Assembly: GCA_036245805.1 (NCBI GenBank) | Contig: BTRK01000006.1 | Span: forward strand, 29,206,901-29,270,900 | Length of the DNA: 64,000 nucleotides | Direction of reading: 5' to 3' | Source: Pristionchus mayeri | Lineage: Eukaryota; Nematoda; Chromadorea; Rhabditida; Neodiplogasteridae | Part shown: piece after piece, positions 35,015-45,219 of the stretch | How positions within the stretch are numbered: the first letter of the stretch is position 1 | Layout: every line of letters starts with the position of its first letter | The notes under the pieces: generated by a model | Told to the model about the DNA's origin: nothing | Databases searched by the model: none | Seen by the model: only the letters and a program-made list of their open reading frames with translations | Program-made: the position numbers and the translations under genes

Positions 35015-36372
35015 CAGTATCGCCGGAAAGTATTCGGCAGCTTTGTCTTTTCGTCATAGTTTTTGAACCACTGCATGTATTGAGCTAAAAATTTAATGAG
35101 TAATAGCAAATCTAATGGGGAACAATCTGATGTTATTGCGAGCGTATGCTAATTTCTCGTTCTTGCGTAGTGATGACGCAATCACACAACACTTTTTCGA
35201 AAAATCATAATTCTCATGCGAAAATTTTCCTAAAGCTTAAATTTTTTGAGTGTTAAGAAACGTGCTAGGACTACTCAGAAAACAATTTTCAAGTTGCTTC
35301 GACCTCGCACCTCTTTGCTGCAGTATCTGTAATTTTAAGACGGAAAACGTATAACTCAGCATACAGGGCTGCTAGAGACTCGTCCACCGAGCAATATGGT
35401 CGCTATAATGACCCAAGACGATCCTGAAAGTTTGGTATCGATCGGCCATCATTTGCCCCCAAGGCACGAAAAAGTCACTTTTTCGGATGGCCGAACTTTG
35501 AGCGCTTACCATTTCAAGAGAACATTTACATAAAATGCGGCTCCTGGGCAGGAAGTTTCAAAAACCATCAAAGAATCGCTTCCCAACTTTTGGTAGAGCT
35601 TACTCAACTTTCCGGGCCGTAGCGAACGATCTACGGACGCGCGCCTCATTCGAAACGAACGCTATCTCTTCGCGTCGCTCTCTCACTACTCTCTCGTCGT
35701 GTAGGGAAATGAGTCATTTCAAATGACGTGCGCGCGAACGAAGCGCGCGTCCGAAGATCGTTCGCTACGGCCCGGAAAGTTGAGTAAGCTCTACCAAAAG
35801 TTGGGAAGCGATTCTTTGATGGTTTTTGGAACTTCCTGCCCAGGAGCCGCATTTTATGTAAATGTTCTCTTGAAATGGTAAGCGCTCAAAGTTCGGCCAT
35901 CCGAAAAAGTGACTTTTTCGTGCCTTGGGGGCAAATGATGGCCGATCGATACCAAACTTTTAGGATCGTGTTGGGTCATTATAGCGACCATATTGCTCGG
36001 TGTACGAGTCTCTAGCAGCCATATATGCTGAGTTATACGTTTTCCGTCTTAAAATTACAGCTACTGCAGCAATGAGGTGCGAGGTCGCAGCAACTTGAAA
36101 ATTGTTTTCTGAGTAGTCCTAGCACGTTTCTTAACACTCAAAAAATTTAAGCTTTAGGAAAATTTTCGCATGAGAATTATGATTTTTCGAAAAAGTGTTG
36201 TGTGATTGCGTCATCACTACGCAAGAACGAGAAATTAGCATACGCTCGCAATAACATCAGATTGTTCCCCATTAGATTTGATATTACTCATTAAATTTTT
36301 AGCTCAATACATGCAGTGGTTCAAAAACTATGACGAAAAGACAAAGCTGCCGAATACTTTCCGGCGGTACTG
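35015..36372. mobile_element. 1.36-kb near-perfect palindrome (CAGTATCGCCGGAAAGT ends)
   Basis: The ends CAGTATCGCCGGAAAGTATT and complement are flanked by TA (35013-35014, 36373-36374). Arms of roughly 650 bp meet around 35690, with only scattered mismatches. The same peptide frame (MRLLGRKFQKPSKNRFPTFG) opens in both directions solely because of the symmetry, so it is not called as a gene. Confidence 0.95.
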
Positions 36373-36640
36373 TATATATAGGGACCACAAGGTGAATGGC
36401 CGAAATCATCACACAGGCCTAATTATGTAGTTAATGTGTTCCCATGGGGCTAAATAAGACCTTCCATTTTAAATTAGGTTGATATCTAATGTTTGAGTCA
36501 TGATATGGCCCAAATTGTGGGTGAATTGAGCATATCGTGAATGGCCCAAAAAGCGAGACGAGAGAAAGAGGGGCGGAGCCTATTTCTCCGTTGTCTTTTC
36601 AATTCTCGAAACGATCGGGTAGGGCTTAAACCCCGGTAAT
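36373..36640. other. Spacer, nothing recognised
   Basis: A short inverted word (GTGAATGGCC) and a GAGAGAAAG patch; no exon or element end. Confidence 0.3.
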
Positions 36641-37317
36641 CACGAATTATTTTTATTTTCAGAAAGTCGAGATACAGTACCCAATCGATAGTACAGTAAC
36701 CCCAGATACCGTATACCGCTACCGTAACCTACCGTAACCCCGGTAATCACGAATTAACTTTATTTTCAGAAAGTCGAGATACAGCACCCAATCGATAGTA
36801 CAGTATCCCCAGATACCGTTCATAGCTAGCGTAACCTACCGTAACCTACCGTAACCCCGGTAATCGCGAATTAACTTTATTTTTAGAAAGTCGAGATACC
36901 GTACCCAATCGATAGTACAGTATCCCCAGATACCGTACATAGCTATCGTAGCCTACCGTAACCCCGATTATCGCGAACTGGCTTTTTTCCAAAACTCTTT
37001 CAATTGAGCTGATTCTTGGGCTACACCGTACCCAGTGTACCCCTTGCTTCCGTAATCCACACCACAGCGATCACTCAAAAACTGACTTTTTTCGTGGATT
37101 GCTCTTTAAAAATAAATTATTTGCTCGATAAGAAACAGCTTTGCAAGCACTGTTTTTAAAACTTTTTTAAATTTAATATCATCGCCTAGAGGCTATGGCG
37201 CTTGTCTTGAAAAGTGAAAGCTGTGGGTTCGGTGCTCAACGGAGCTTAACCCATGCATAGCTTCCGCGCTTAGCTTCCGTGAGTACACTGTATTATCCCC
37301 CAGTACACATTGCTACC
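36641..37317. repeat. Left arm of a foldback built on TACCG-type tandem units
   Basis: About three tandem units (CCCCAGATACCGTATACC..., AATCGATAGTACAGT) are followed by 37000-37317. That segment is inverted at 39703-39732 plus 50279-50580 (for example CCGTGAGTACACTGTATTAT and complement). The right arm is thus split by 10.5 kb of retroelement. Confidence 0.85.
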
Positions 37318-37464
37318 GGGGGATAATAGTTATCGTGAAATGCCTTTTTCGCTAATTATTTTAGCCTCTGTTTGCTCATCGGTGACATTCTCTTTCCATT
37401 ATTACACACTCGAAAATCTTTTTTGTGAATGTTCCAACAGTATGGGCACGGCTACGGTCACGAC

Positions 37465-37679
37465 TAGGGTGGCAAGAACGGCCCATGGGTTACCCGGGTT
37501 ATTACGATTCCATCGGGTCACCAGATTGTATGACCCTGACCCTTTTTCGGCTCCTAAGTGCGGGTTAGAAGTGGCTCTCTCCCTCTCGCTCCCGGCGAGA
37601 AAGTAAGTCATCTACGACCCGTTACTGACCCGTGGATGCGGATCAAAACGCGACCCATTGATCCGTTTTTACCACCCTA
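37465..37679. mobile_element. hAT MITE, TAGGGTGGCAAGAACGG family (copy 1)
   Basis: The ends TAGGGTGGCAAGAACGG and CCGTTTTTACCACCCTA are flanked by GTCACGAC / TTCACGAC (37457-37464, 37680-37687). Copies lie at 59623-59979 and 60734-61081. Confidence 0.85.
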
Positions 37680-38288
37680 TTCACGACCCTACCGCCCCTA
37701 GACCCTAAATACGGACCTTTACAATACTATCTTGTTCCTCCAACGTCATACGATCCTCAGCAGCGTCTAAGGCACTGAAGAAGACATTTTCAACCCGAAT
37801 CATTGTCAACGGACACGATGTAATCTTCTCCGACCCATTCAAAAAATTCCAACGGCTCTGAAAAAATTCCGACCGCCCAAATCTGGCGGTCTTCAGAATT
37901 TCCTGGGGATCTTCAGGAATTTCTGAGGTCTCTAGAGATTTCAGACCATTTTTTAAAAAAAGTCTACGGCTCTTGGAATATTCTGATGGCCCTCAGAACA
38001 ATCCGACTGTACTCAGAGACATAATACAACCTTCAGAAAATTCTAAAGGCCTTATACAAATTTGAGTAGAACTAAGAAAATGCCTCTCAAATTTGTTCAA
38101 TTTCCAGAGGGTCATCATCATTTTCTAAAGGCCGTGGGATAACTCTAATAACAGGCTAAATTTTCGGAATGCAGTAATTTTTAGAACCGTTTTTTATGAG
38201 GGTATTTGGAATTTTATAAAGAATGTATTTGAGATGACTCAACATTTTCGGAAGACATCATTTTTGTTTTGGTCTGTTATAATTTTAA

Positions 38289-38515
38289 AGTTACCGGACG
38301 AGGACGAAACCCTGATCTGACCCTGATCTGGTCGCGTGTACGAGAGAGTGTGCAAAAGTGAGAGAGCGCGGGATTACGCTGATCATTTCCGGCTTTCCCT
38401 TGAGGCTATTATTGATTTTTATCATTTTTGTATATTCATTCTCAACTAATTCAGCCATCGGCTATTCGATGGAGGACAAAAAATAGGGCGTCAATTTTGT
38501 CCTCGTCCGGTATCT
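38289..38515. mobile_element. TTAA-type MITE (227 bp)
   Basis: AGTTACCGGACGAGGACGAA and the complement, with TTAA exactly on both sides (38285-38288, 38516-38519). Confidence 0.9.
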
Positions 38516-38880
38516 TTAAGGCCGTGTAATTTATCTGAGGACATTAGGATTTTCATGAGGGCCGTCGAAATTTCACGAAGATCGTCAGCAATTTTTAAAA
38601 ACTCCAGATTTGTATGAATGCCGTTTGAAATTTCTGAGTGCCTTTGAAATTTTTGAATGGGCCGGAGAAGATTACATCGTGTCCGTAGACAATGATTCGG
38701 TCGAAAATGTATTCTTCAGTGTCGGAGACTCTGCCGTGTCCATACTATTGGAGCATTCACATAAAAAACTTTCAAATGTGTTACAATGGAAAAGAATGTC
38801 ACCGATGAGCAAAAAAGATGCTTAAATAATTACCGAAATGTCATCTCACGATAACCAAACTTGCTACGGCACGGCCCCCG

Positions 38881-39702
38881 GAGCATCGACATAGGGCTTT
38901 GGAAAACGTCCGTGCGCTGTACAATTTATGCTGCAGAATTTACTCGCTAAACGCAGTAGTGATGATTTTCCAGCGGTTTCTTCCGAGGACGATTCCGGTT
39001 TTTTTCTAGTTAGTTCCCGGCTATGAATTAGAAATTAACTTTTCAATGTTCTGTAGTTTGTAGCCCCCTTTCTCACTGGAATTCCCTTATTTTTTCAAAT
39101 GTGCAGTATTTTTTCCTCTCTTTTATGATAATATTTCTTCCTGAATTAGACACCAGCACTATTGAACTGTTGTGATATTTCCATGGCTAATCTTCATCCA
39201 TCCAATCGATACTATTTCGAATACAATGTGAAACGCAACAGGGGAATACAATTCTTTATGCGCTGAACGGAGGCAGTATAAGGAAGAAGTGGAGATAATT
39301 AAAAACACAAACCGACACTTTTAAACACAGAGCGTTAAAATGCTCGATGGGAGGACAGCATTTGAGGTCTTCTTCTTCGGCTTAACGTTGTCGTTCTCCA
39401 TCAAATGGAGAAGAAGAAGTTAGACTGCAAGAACGGGGCTTCAACTGGTGTCGAATAATGGGGAAAGTAGAATCGTTAACAAATCAAATCCGCGCACATG
39501 TTAACCCGTGTAAGTAATATCATAGCTATCAAATATTATTCTGAACTCGCGCTGTCACATAAATATTGATAATTGGTATTGATAAACTAAACAAACCTAT
39601 TAAAACAATATAGAACAATCAAAATAAAACTAAAAGCATCGAAATTCACAATGACAAACAAATGTATTTTGTAACAAATGTATTTTTTCCTTATGTATTT
39701 TC
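38881..39702. other. Unassigned loop sequence
   Basis: No exon pairs with fitting splice phase are found. A GAAGAAGA-rich palindromic patch lies at about 39370-39420. It may be the original loop of the 36641-51010 foldback. Confidence 0.35.
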
Positions 39703-39732
39703 TCCGGTAGCAATGTGTACTAGGGGATAATA

Positions 39733-40146
39733 AGTCGGAGTACGGTATCTACTACCTAATGTTGTATCGTTAACTGTGTTTATTTACATGTGCTTTCCCC
39801 TCTCTTTCCCTCGTCTCATTTTTACATGTCCACACTGCATAGCTAATTTTCCTTTGTCCCCATCCATCTCCCTCGCCCATCTGTATGCTAAGTGATAGAA
39901 TCATCGGAATTGTAACACGTAGTCAGTTAGTCTCGTTCTCGTTCGCGTGTGCGACTCCATCATCAGTTTTCGCTGTTTCTTCCATCTTTGCTGCTCTAAG
40001 GATTTTCAAGTAAGGCAAATAAAGTCGTTATCTTAAACACTTTCTACTCTCGTATTATGTATCAGTGGGAAACAGTTCTTAGCTCTAAGTAGCATACGGT
40101 AGTTTTGTCACGAGAATTTCACTGCGGACGCTAGACCTAGTCCGAG
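39733..40146 (+). promoter_or_regulatory. Probable 5' LTR / leader of the retroelement
   Basis: No ORF. A polyadenylation-type AAATAAA lies at about 40017 in an otherwise pyrimidine-rich segment, as expected for an R region. It ends in AGTCCGAG (40138-40146), the same octamer that ends the element at about 50270-50277. The following TTGGGGGCCGAACAACC could be a tRNA primer site. Assignment as an LTR rests on position and these motifs only, since no matching 3' copy is visible. Confidence 0.4.
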
Positions 40147-40245
40147 TTGGGGGCCGAACAACCGGTCGTGACCTACCGTAACTGTAACCATTGTCGTGGA
40201 GAGAGTAAAGCCTAGTGAGTCCTCAGAGTGGAATGGAGGAGAGAA

Positions 40246-40414
40246 GTGAACCAAGCCGAGGGGGGCAGGAAGGAGGTCAGAGTCGTGTGAGAGGAGTGAA
40301 AGATGAACCAAGCCGTGGTGGGCAGAGGAAGGAACCAGGAATCAGTAGTGGATGAGAGAGATCAGAGCTAGGGAAGGCATAGTGCTAGAGGAGTGAACCA
40401 AGCCGCGGTGGGCA
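40246..40414 (+). repeat. Three TGAACCAAGCCGNGGTGGGC repeats in the Gag leader
   Basis: Copies of a 20-21 nt motif occur at 40247, 40303 and 40394, spaced 56 and 91 nt, between the putative primer site and the Gag ATG. They could be RNA structural or packaging elements, or a local duplication. Confidence 0.8.
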
Positions 40415-40444
40415 TCAGAAGTACCAGAGAAACCCAGAGAATAG

Positions 40445-43199
40445 ATGGATATGGAGAAGGTTTCAGAGAGAGAGAGAGGAGACGGTGGGACCAGTGAGGA
40501 TGAGTTGGGAGCAGGAGATGACCTGATTATGTTTGACCAGAATGACCAGTATGTGACTAAGAGATCCAAAGGGAGAATGGATAGATTGCTATGGAGGAAT
40601 AGACTAGAAGGAGAGAGGGAGGATGATATCTCATCGATGGGAAAACCCCTGGAATCGGAATTAATGTCAGAAGGGGATGGAGATAAAGACATTAAAGAGT
40701 TGGAGAACTGGAAGAATTCTATTATGAGAGAGAACGATCATGTGTTACAGGCAGCAGATCTATCAACACTTCTCACCCCTTTCACTTCCATCCTGTCTAC
40801 TCCAATCACTCACACCAGTCCAGCCACCGAATCTCCTATGGATAACATGGATACAACAGAGGGACAGACCACAGAGGTACGAATCAGATCTATTGTCGAC
40901 AGAATGTACAATGAGATAGACGGGGTGGACAGTTGGTTGCATGGTCTCACGAAGGTACCGGAAGAGGGAGAGTTGGAGAATATGAAGAGAGTGAGAGATT
41001 CAGCTATTGACCAAATGGAACGTGATCTGATCTATGAATTTGAGCTGGGAGAGGAGAGAATGAGAGTACGTTATGAGAGTCAGATGGATAAGTTGAGAGA
41101 GAATTACAAGAAGGAGAAAGGAAGATGGACGGAGAGAGTAGAGAAAGAGAAAGAAGTGAAAGATCACTGGGTTAGTGAGATGGAGGGCATAATGAGAATC
41201 GTGGGAGAGACGAGATCGTTGGCAAGGACGAAAGAGAAAGTTGTGATTCTTCAGGAGAAAGTAAAGTTTCTCGAGCAAGAACATCAGCACTTCCACGCAG
41301 AATTGGCGAGATTGAAGCAGGGTGAGATGGAAAGAGGAAGGACTATAGAGGAAACCCCTGTGCTTCAGAGAATCAGAGGCTGCAATCAAACACGAGTCGA
41401 TCCGCCACTCAGCCCGCCTCCAGAGCTACAGGAGGTTCCGAGGGAGCAGCAGCTCCTATCTCGAAGTGAGTATAGGAGAGAGGATGACAACATTTCGATT
41501 GGGTCTAACATCTCGTCAATCATGAGGTCACATGCGGGTGGCAATGGGCAAATGATGGAGATGATGATGGAGTCTATTCGATCTATGGGACAGATCAACA
41601 TGCCTATCAACAATTTCAATCCAAAAACGGAACGATTCAACGAATTCTAGGCACGATTCAATCTCAAATACAAAGGAATGTCGAATGAGGAGAAAGAGCT
41701 AGTGCTACCAAGTCATTTGGATGACATCACAACGACAGTTTTCAAGAGTTTGCCTGAAAGGATGAAGAGTGGACGAGAATGGGATAACATGGTGGTAGAG
41801 ATGGGACGATTGATGGATAGAGATAAGGGTCTCGAGCAACAGTTCGCCGTGGAGAAGCTGAATAATATCGATCCCCAAAAGAGGATAAATCAGATTTGTC
41901 GTGACATTGAGGAGTTAGTAAATAGAGGAATGGGATACCTTGACCAGAAAGGACGGGATCGATTCATGCAACAACAACTAATGATAGTGATGAAGAAGAG
42001 AGTGGAGTACGGAAGGGTACTAGAGGCGTACAATGTGGGTTGTGAGAATTTTGACGAGCTGAAGAAGGTGGCAATAGAACAAGAATTCGTTGAACATCAG
42101 AAGGGGATGGTCAGTAAGAGCACCAATGAGATGAAGTGTACAGAGTGTGGAGGTAGAGGTCATTCGTCTCGAGATCATTTCAAACATCTCAATAACAATG
42201 GTGCTACTTCTCATGGATACAACAACAATCGTAATAACGGTCACAATAATGGAGGACATGGATACAATAATGGAGGACATGGATACAATAATGGAGTATA
42301 CAGTCCGGTCAGATCCCTACATGAAAACGGGACTCCCCGGGAGTCCCCGGATGTCCCCCCCGTGTCCCCCGCCATTTTGCGGCTCGGGCAGAGAAAGAAC
42401 TAATTCGAATTTTTGGTTTTCAGACTCAGTAGGTCCTTCCCCATCGATTGGCATATAATTCATAAATTAATAAATTTGCGATAAATCGTAGTTTAATTTT
42501 GAAAATCAAGGATAATTAATCGGAAACGAAGAACTACGGTAGATAATTTGCACATTCTCCGGTCCGGCTCTGGGTCCATCTAGCTAACTACCGTACTTCT
42601 TCGTTTCCGAGTAATTATCATTGATTTTCAAAATTAAATTACTATTTATTGCAAATTTATGAATTTATGAATTATATGCCAATCGATCGGAAAGGACCTC
42701 CTGAGTATGAAAACCAAAAATTCGAATTAGTTCTTTCTCTGCCCGAGCCGCAAAATAGCGGGGGGACACGGGGGGACATCCGGGGACTCCCGGGGAGTCC
42801 CGTTTTCATGTAGGGATCTGACCGGACTGTATAACAATGGATGTCATTCATACAATAACGGAAGATTCTCGACCGACAGACCTACCACATTTACAAACTC
42901 ATCGTTCAACCAGAGTAATCAGAGAATGGAGAATGGAGGAGGAAATAATAATAGAGTGAATCGAGTGAATGGGAGAGATCAAATGAATGGAAATGGACGC
43001 CATCCACCACAATCTAATAAAACTTTCCCGACGGCAAATAATAATGGAATGAACCGAAAACCCCAAGAATGGAGAAATCAAAATGATCGGAAACTACCAC
43101 AAGATCCAAGATTGAATAATGAGAACAAGAAAGTACTCAAAGTAACTGGAGAGGAGAGTGAACAGAAGGAATCGGATAAGAATGTAACTTTTCTGGGCA
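40445..43199 (+). pseudogene. Retroelement gag (one in-frame stop, one MITE insertion)
   Basis: The ATG at 40445 opens a 401-codon frame that ends at TAG 41648. The same frame continues immediately for another 240 codons, so the TAG is a point nonsense mutation. The N-terminal part is acidic. Residues of about 200-292 are rich in Glu/Lys/Arg heptads (ELGEERMRVRYESQMDKLRE), a likely coiled coil. The second part has a capsid-like helical region, then a zinc-knuckle-like C-x2-C-x4-H-x4-H at 42137-42178; the last ligand is His where retroviral knuckles have Cys. Asn/Gly repeats (HGYNNGG) follow. A 529-bp Tc1-like MITE sits inside these repeats. With its TA duplication it adds 531 bp, a multiple of three, and the frame runs on to 43255. 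The product would package element RNA into cytoplasmic particles. Confidence 0.85.
42301..42829. mobile_element. 529-bp Tc1-like foldback MITE inside gag
   Basis: The ends CAGTCCGGTCAGATCCCTAC and complement are flanked by TA (42299-42300, 42830-42831). The arms are about 240 bp each, with CCCGGGGAGTCCCC-type GC-rich blocks. CAGT ends plus TA target fit Tc1-like transposition. Excision would leave the Gag frame open, so the insertion came after the frame last mattered, or is recent. Confidence 0.9.
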
Positions 43200-43847
43200 G
43201 AAGGCTTCGGCATTGTATCTCAAGTAATTCTGGCAGTGAAGAGAGACAAGACTGACCAGACCCATAATATCGGATTTTTCGTAACCAATGATGAACAAGA
43301 TGAGATCATTTTGGGAGTTAACTCATTCGATGACCTCGAGATTCGATTTACGATGGGAAAGAAAGATCGACCAATCAATAATGACACTGAACAAGCGAGA
43401 GTGGATAAAGATCTGATTGTGGAGCCTGGACAAGTAACTGACTTGGAGGTCAGAGGACCAAAGGCTGAGGAACGACTTCTGTGGTCAATCAATGATTTCA
43501 TCGAGAGTGGTGCGTGTACCCTCGACGATAATGGAATCACAACTATCCCCATATTGAATAATACCAACAAAGCTATCGCATTCAACAAAGGGGAACTGAT
43601 CGGAGAATGGAGTACGGATAGTTTGTGGGAAGAGAAATCAGTGCATGCACGGGTCGAATACATTGCCATTGAGACTGGTATAATGTCGAAGAAGGACAGA
43701 AGAATGGAGATAATGAAGTGTCTCAGAGAGGAGAAAAACGGTGATATTTCTTCTGAGATGACACAAGTGATCGAGAGTTACGAAGATGTATTCGCGATTG
43801 AGGACTCAGAGTTGGGAAAAACTAATGTAATCGACCACAACATTGAT
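43200..43847 (+). pseudogene. Retroelement protease remnant and start of pol
   Basis: The frame shifts relative to gag at about 43200. The new frame gives GFGIVSQVILAVKRDKT and then FFVTNDEQDEIILGVNSF, the C-terminal flap-to-ILG part of a retropepsin. The expected Asp-Thr/Ser-Gly active-site segment upstream is not present, so the N-terminal half of the protease is deleted. The frame then runs about 170 codons to the N-terminal RT linker and stops making sense at 43848, where the SINE insertion begins. Confidence 0.7.
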
Positions 43848-44387
43848 AGTAAGATTAGAATGAATCTCACATGTCAGAGGGGCTTTCAAAAACATCAATG
43901 GAGGCAGGGGGATTCGAACCAACGACCTTCCGATCGCGTGTCGGGTGCTCTAACCACTGAGCTATACCCCCTCGTTCCCTTGTCCTCTCATCTCGTGCTA
44001 TGGTCTTTGGGGTCTCGGCCATGCCTCTCTCTTTACATGCCGCCCCTGTTCATCAGCCGAGTTCCACTGGAGGCACAAGTGAAGATAGGCAACCTTTGGC
44101 CACACTGATGCGCTCATGACTTCATAGGATCTTTGGAGCATTTAACACTCGAGTGAGGCACCATCCCGGATGGCTGTCTCCCTTCCGTGGTCGCCGAGTA
44201 AGATTAGAATGAGTCTCACATGTCAGAGGAGCTTTCAAAAACATCAATGGAGGCAGGAGGATTCGAACCAACGACCTTCCGATCACGTGTCGGGTGCTCT
44301 AGCCACTGAGCTATACCCCCTCGTTCCCTTGTCCTCTCATCTCGTGCTATGGTCTTTGGGGTCTCGGCCATGCCTTTCTCTTTACAT
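43848..44387 (-). mobile_element. tRNA-derived SINE pair inserted in pol
   Basis: Two copies (43848-44045 and 44199-44387), joined by a ~155-bp spacer, each carry a tRNA-like block on the minus strand. Box A is TAGCTCAGTGGTTAGAGC and box B GGTTCGAATCC. There is a 7-bp acceptor with wobble pairs (GGGGGTA / TGCCTCC), a good D stem and a 4-bp anticodon stem, but a poor T stem. The base 5' of the presumed anticodon (CGC or CGT) is A rather than T. About 60 nt precede and 50 nt follow each block. Removing about 540 bp restores the pol reading frame (543 nt between matching codons). Pol III transcription is inferred from the boxes. A transposed tRNA-gene tandem is the alternative. Confidence 0.65.
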
Positions 44388-45219
44388 GACACTGGAGATG
44401 CTAGGCCAATTAAACAAAAACAAAGACCAGTTCCATACTCCTTACGAGAACCTCTGCAGAAGCTACTCAATGATATGGAGAGTACAGGAGTGATCAGACC
44501 ATCTAACAGTCCCTGGTCATCACCAGTAGTACTAGTGAAGAAAAAAGATGGCAGTCTGAGGCTCTGCATTGACTACAGAAAGCTCAACGAGGTAGTCAAG
44601 ATGGATGCATATCCAATGCCTAATATTTCGGAGTGTGTGCAAGAGTTGAGAGGGAAAAAAGTGTTCTCCACTCTCGATCTGAAGGCAGGGTTTTGGCAAA
44701 TTGGACTCGAAGAGAAATCGATTGAAAAGACAGCTTTCTCGACTCTAGATTCACATTACGAGTTTACGAAAGTACCATTTGGATTGTCCACGTCACCAGC
44801 AGTTTTCCAACGGAGCATGAACATCATACTGAGAAGTGAACTACAGAAACCAGTGAAGGAAAGAGAGGTTTTTGTATACATCGATGACATTTTAATTGCC
44901 ACATCTACCAAACAAGAGCACGTGAATGCGATGCAACGAGTACTCCAGTTACTCAGAGATAGCAAAATGAAACTGAACGTGCGAAAATGCAAGCTGGAGA
45001 TGGAAGAGGTGTGCTACCTCGGGCATACAATTGATGGAAGTGGTGTGTCGATGCAACACGAGAAAGTACGAGCTATTCTCGAATTTCCCGCCCCTAAGGA
45101 CATTAATTCACTCAGGAGATTCCTTGGCATATCCTCTTTCTACAGAAAGTTCATCAAGAACTATGCTCAAACTGCCAATCCATTATACAGTCTCACATCG
45201 ATAAAGACAAAGTGGAAAT
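44388..45219 (+). pseudogene. Retroelement reverse transcriptase domain
   Basis: Open frame from DTGDARPIKQKQRPV, the classic start of a gypsy RT. Next come WSSPVVLVKKKDGSLRLCID, the TLDLKAGFWQI block with the first catalytic Asp, PFGLSTSPAVFQ, and the catalytic YIDDIL box (44877-44894). The thumb-side sequence (FLGISSFYRKFIKNYAQ) is intact up to KTKWK, where a LINE interrupts it. The YIDD version of YVDD is common in this family. The domain itself shows no internal damage. Confidence 0.9.

Larger units (their letters stand above)
37318..38880. repeat. Inner foldback with two insertions
   Basis: Sequence at 37321-37450 and 37763-37870 (TTATCGTGAAATGCC, CACGATGTAATCTTCTCCG) is inverted at 38650-38875. 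The left arm holds an hAT MITE (37465-37679) and the loop a TTAA MITE (38289-38515). Confidence 0.75.

Noticed and set aside
35535..35852. Two ORFs encoding the same N-terminal peptide on opposite strands
   Set aside because: They are mirror images produced by the near-perfect palindrome 35015-36372; no splice or codon evidence for a gene.
43896..44340. Two functional tRNA genes inside pol
   Set aside because: T-stem mismatches and A instead of T before the anticodon in both copies; repeated leader and tail favour a SINE.
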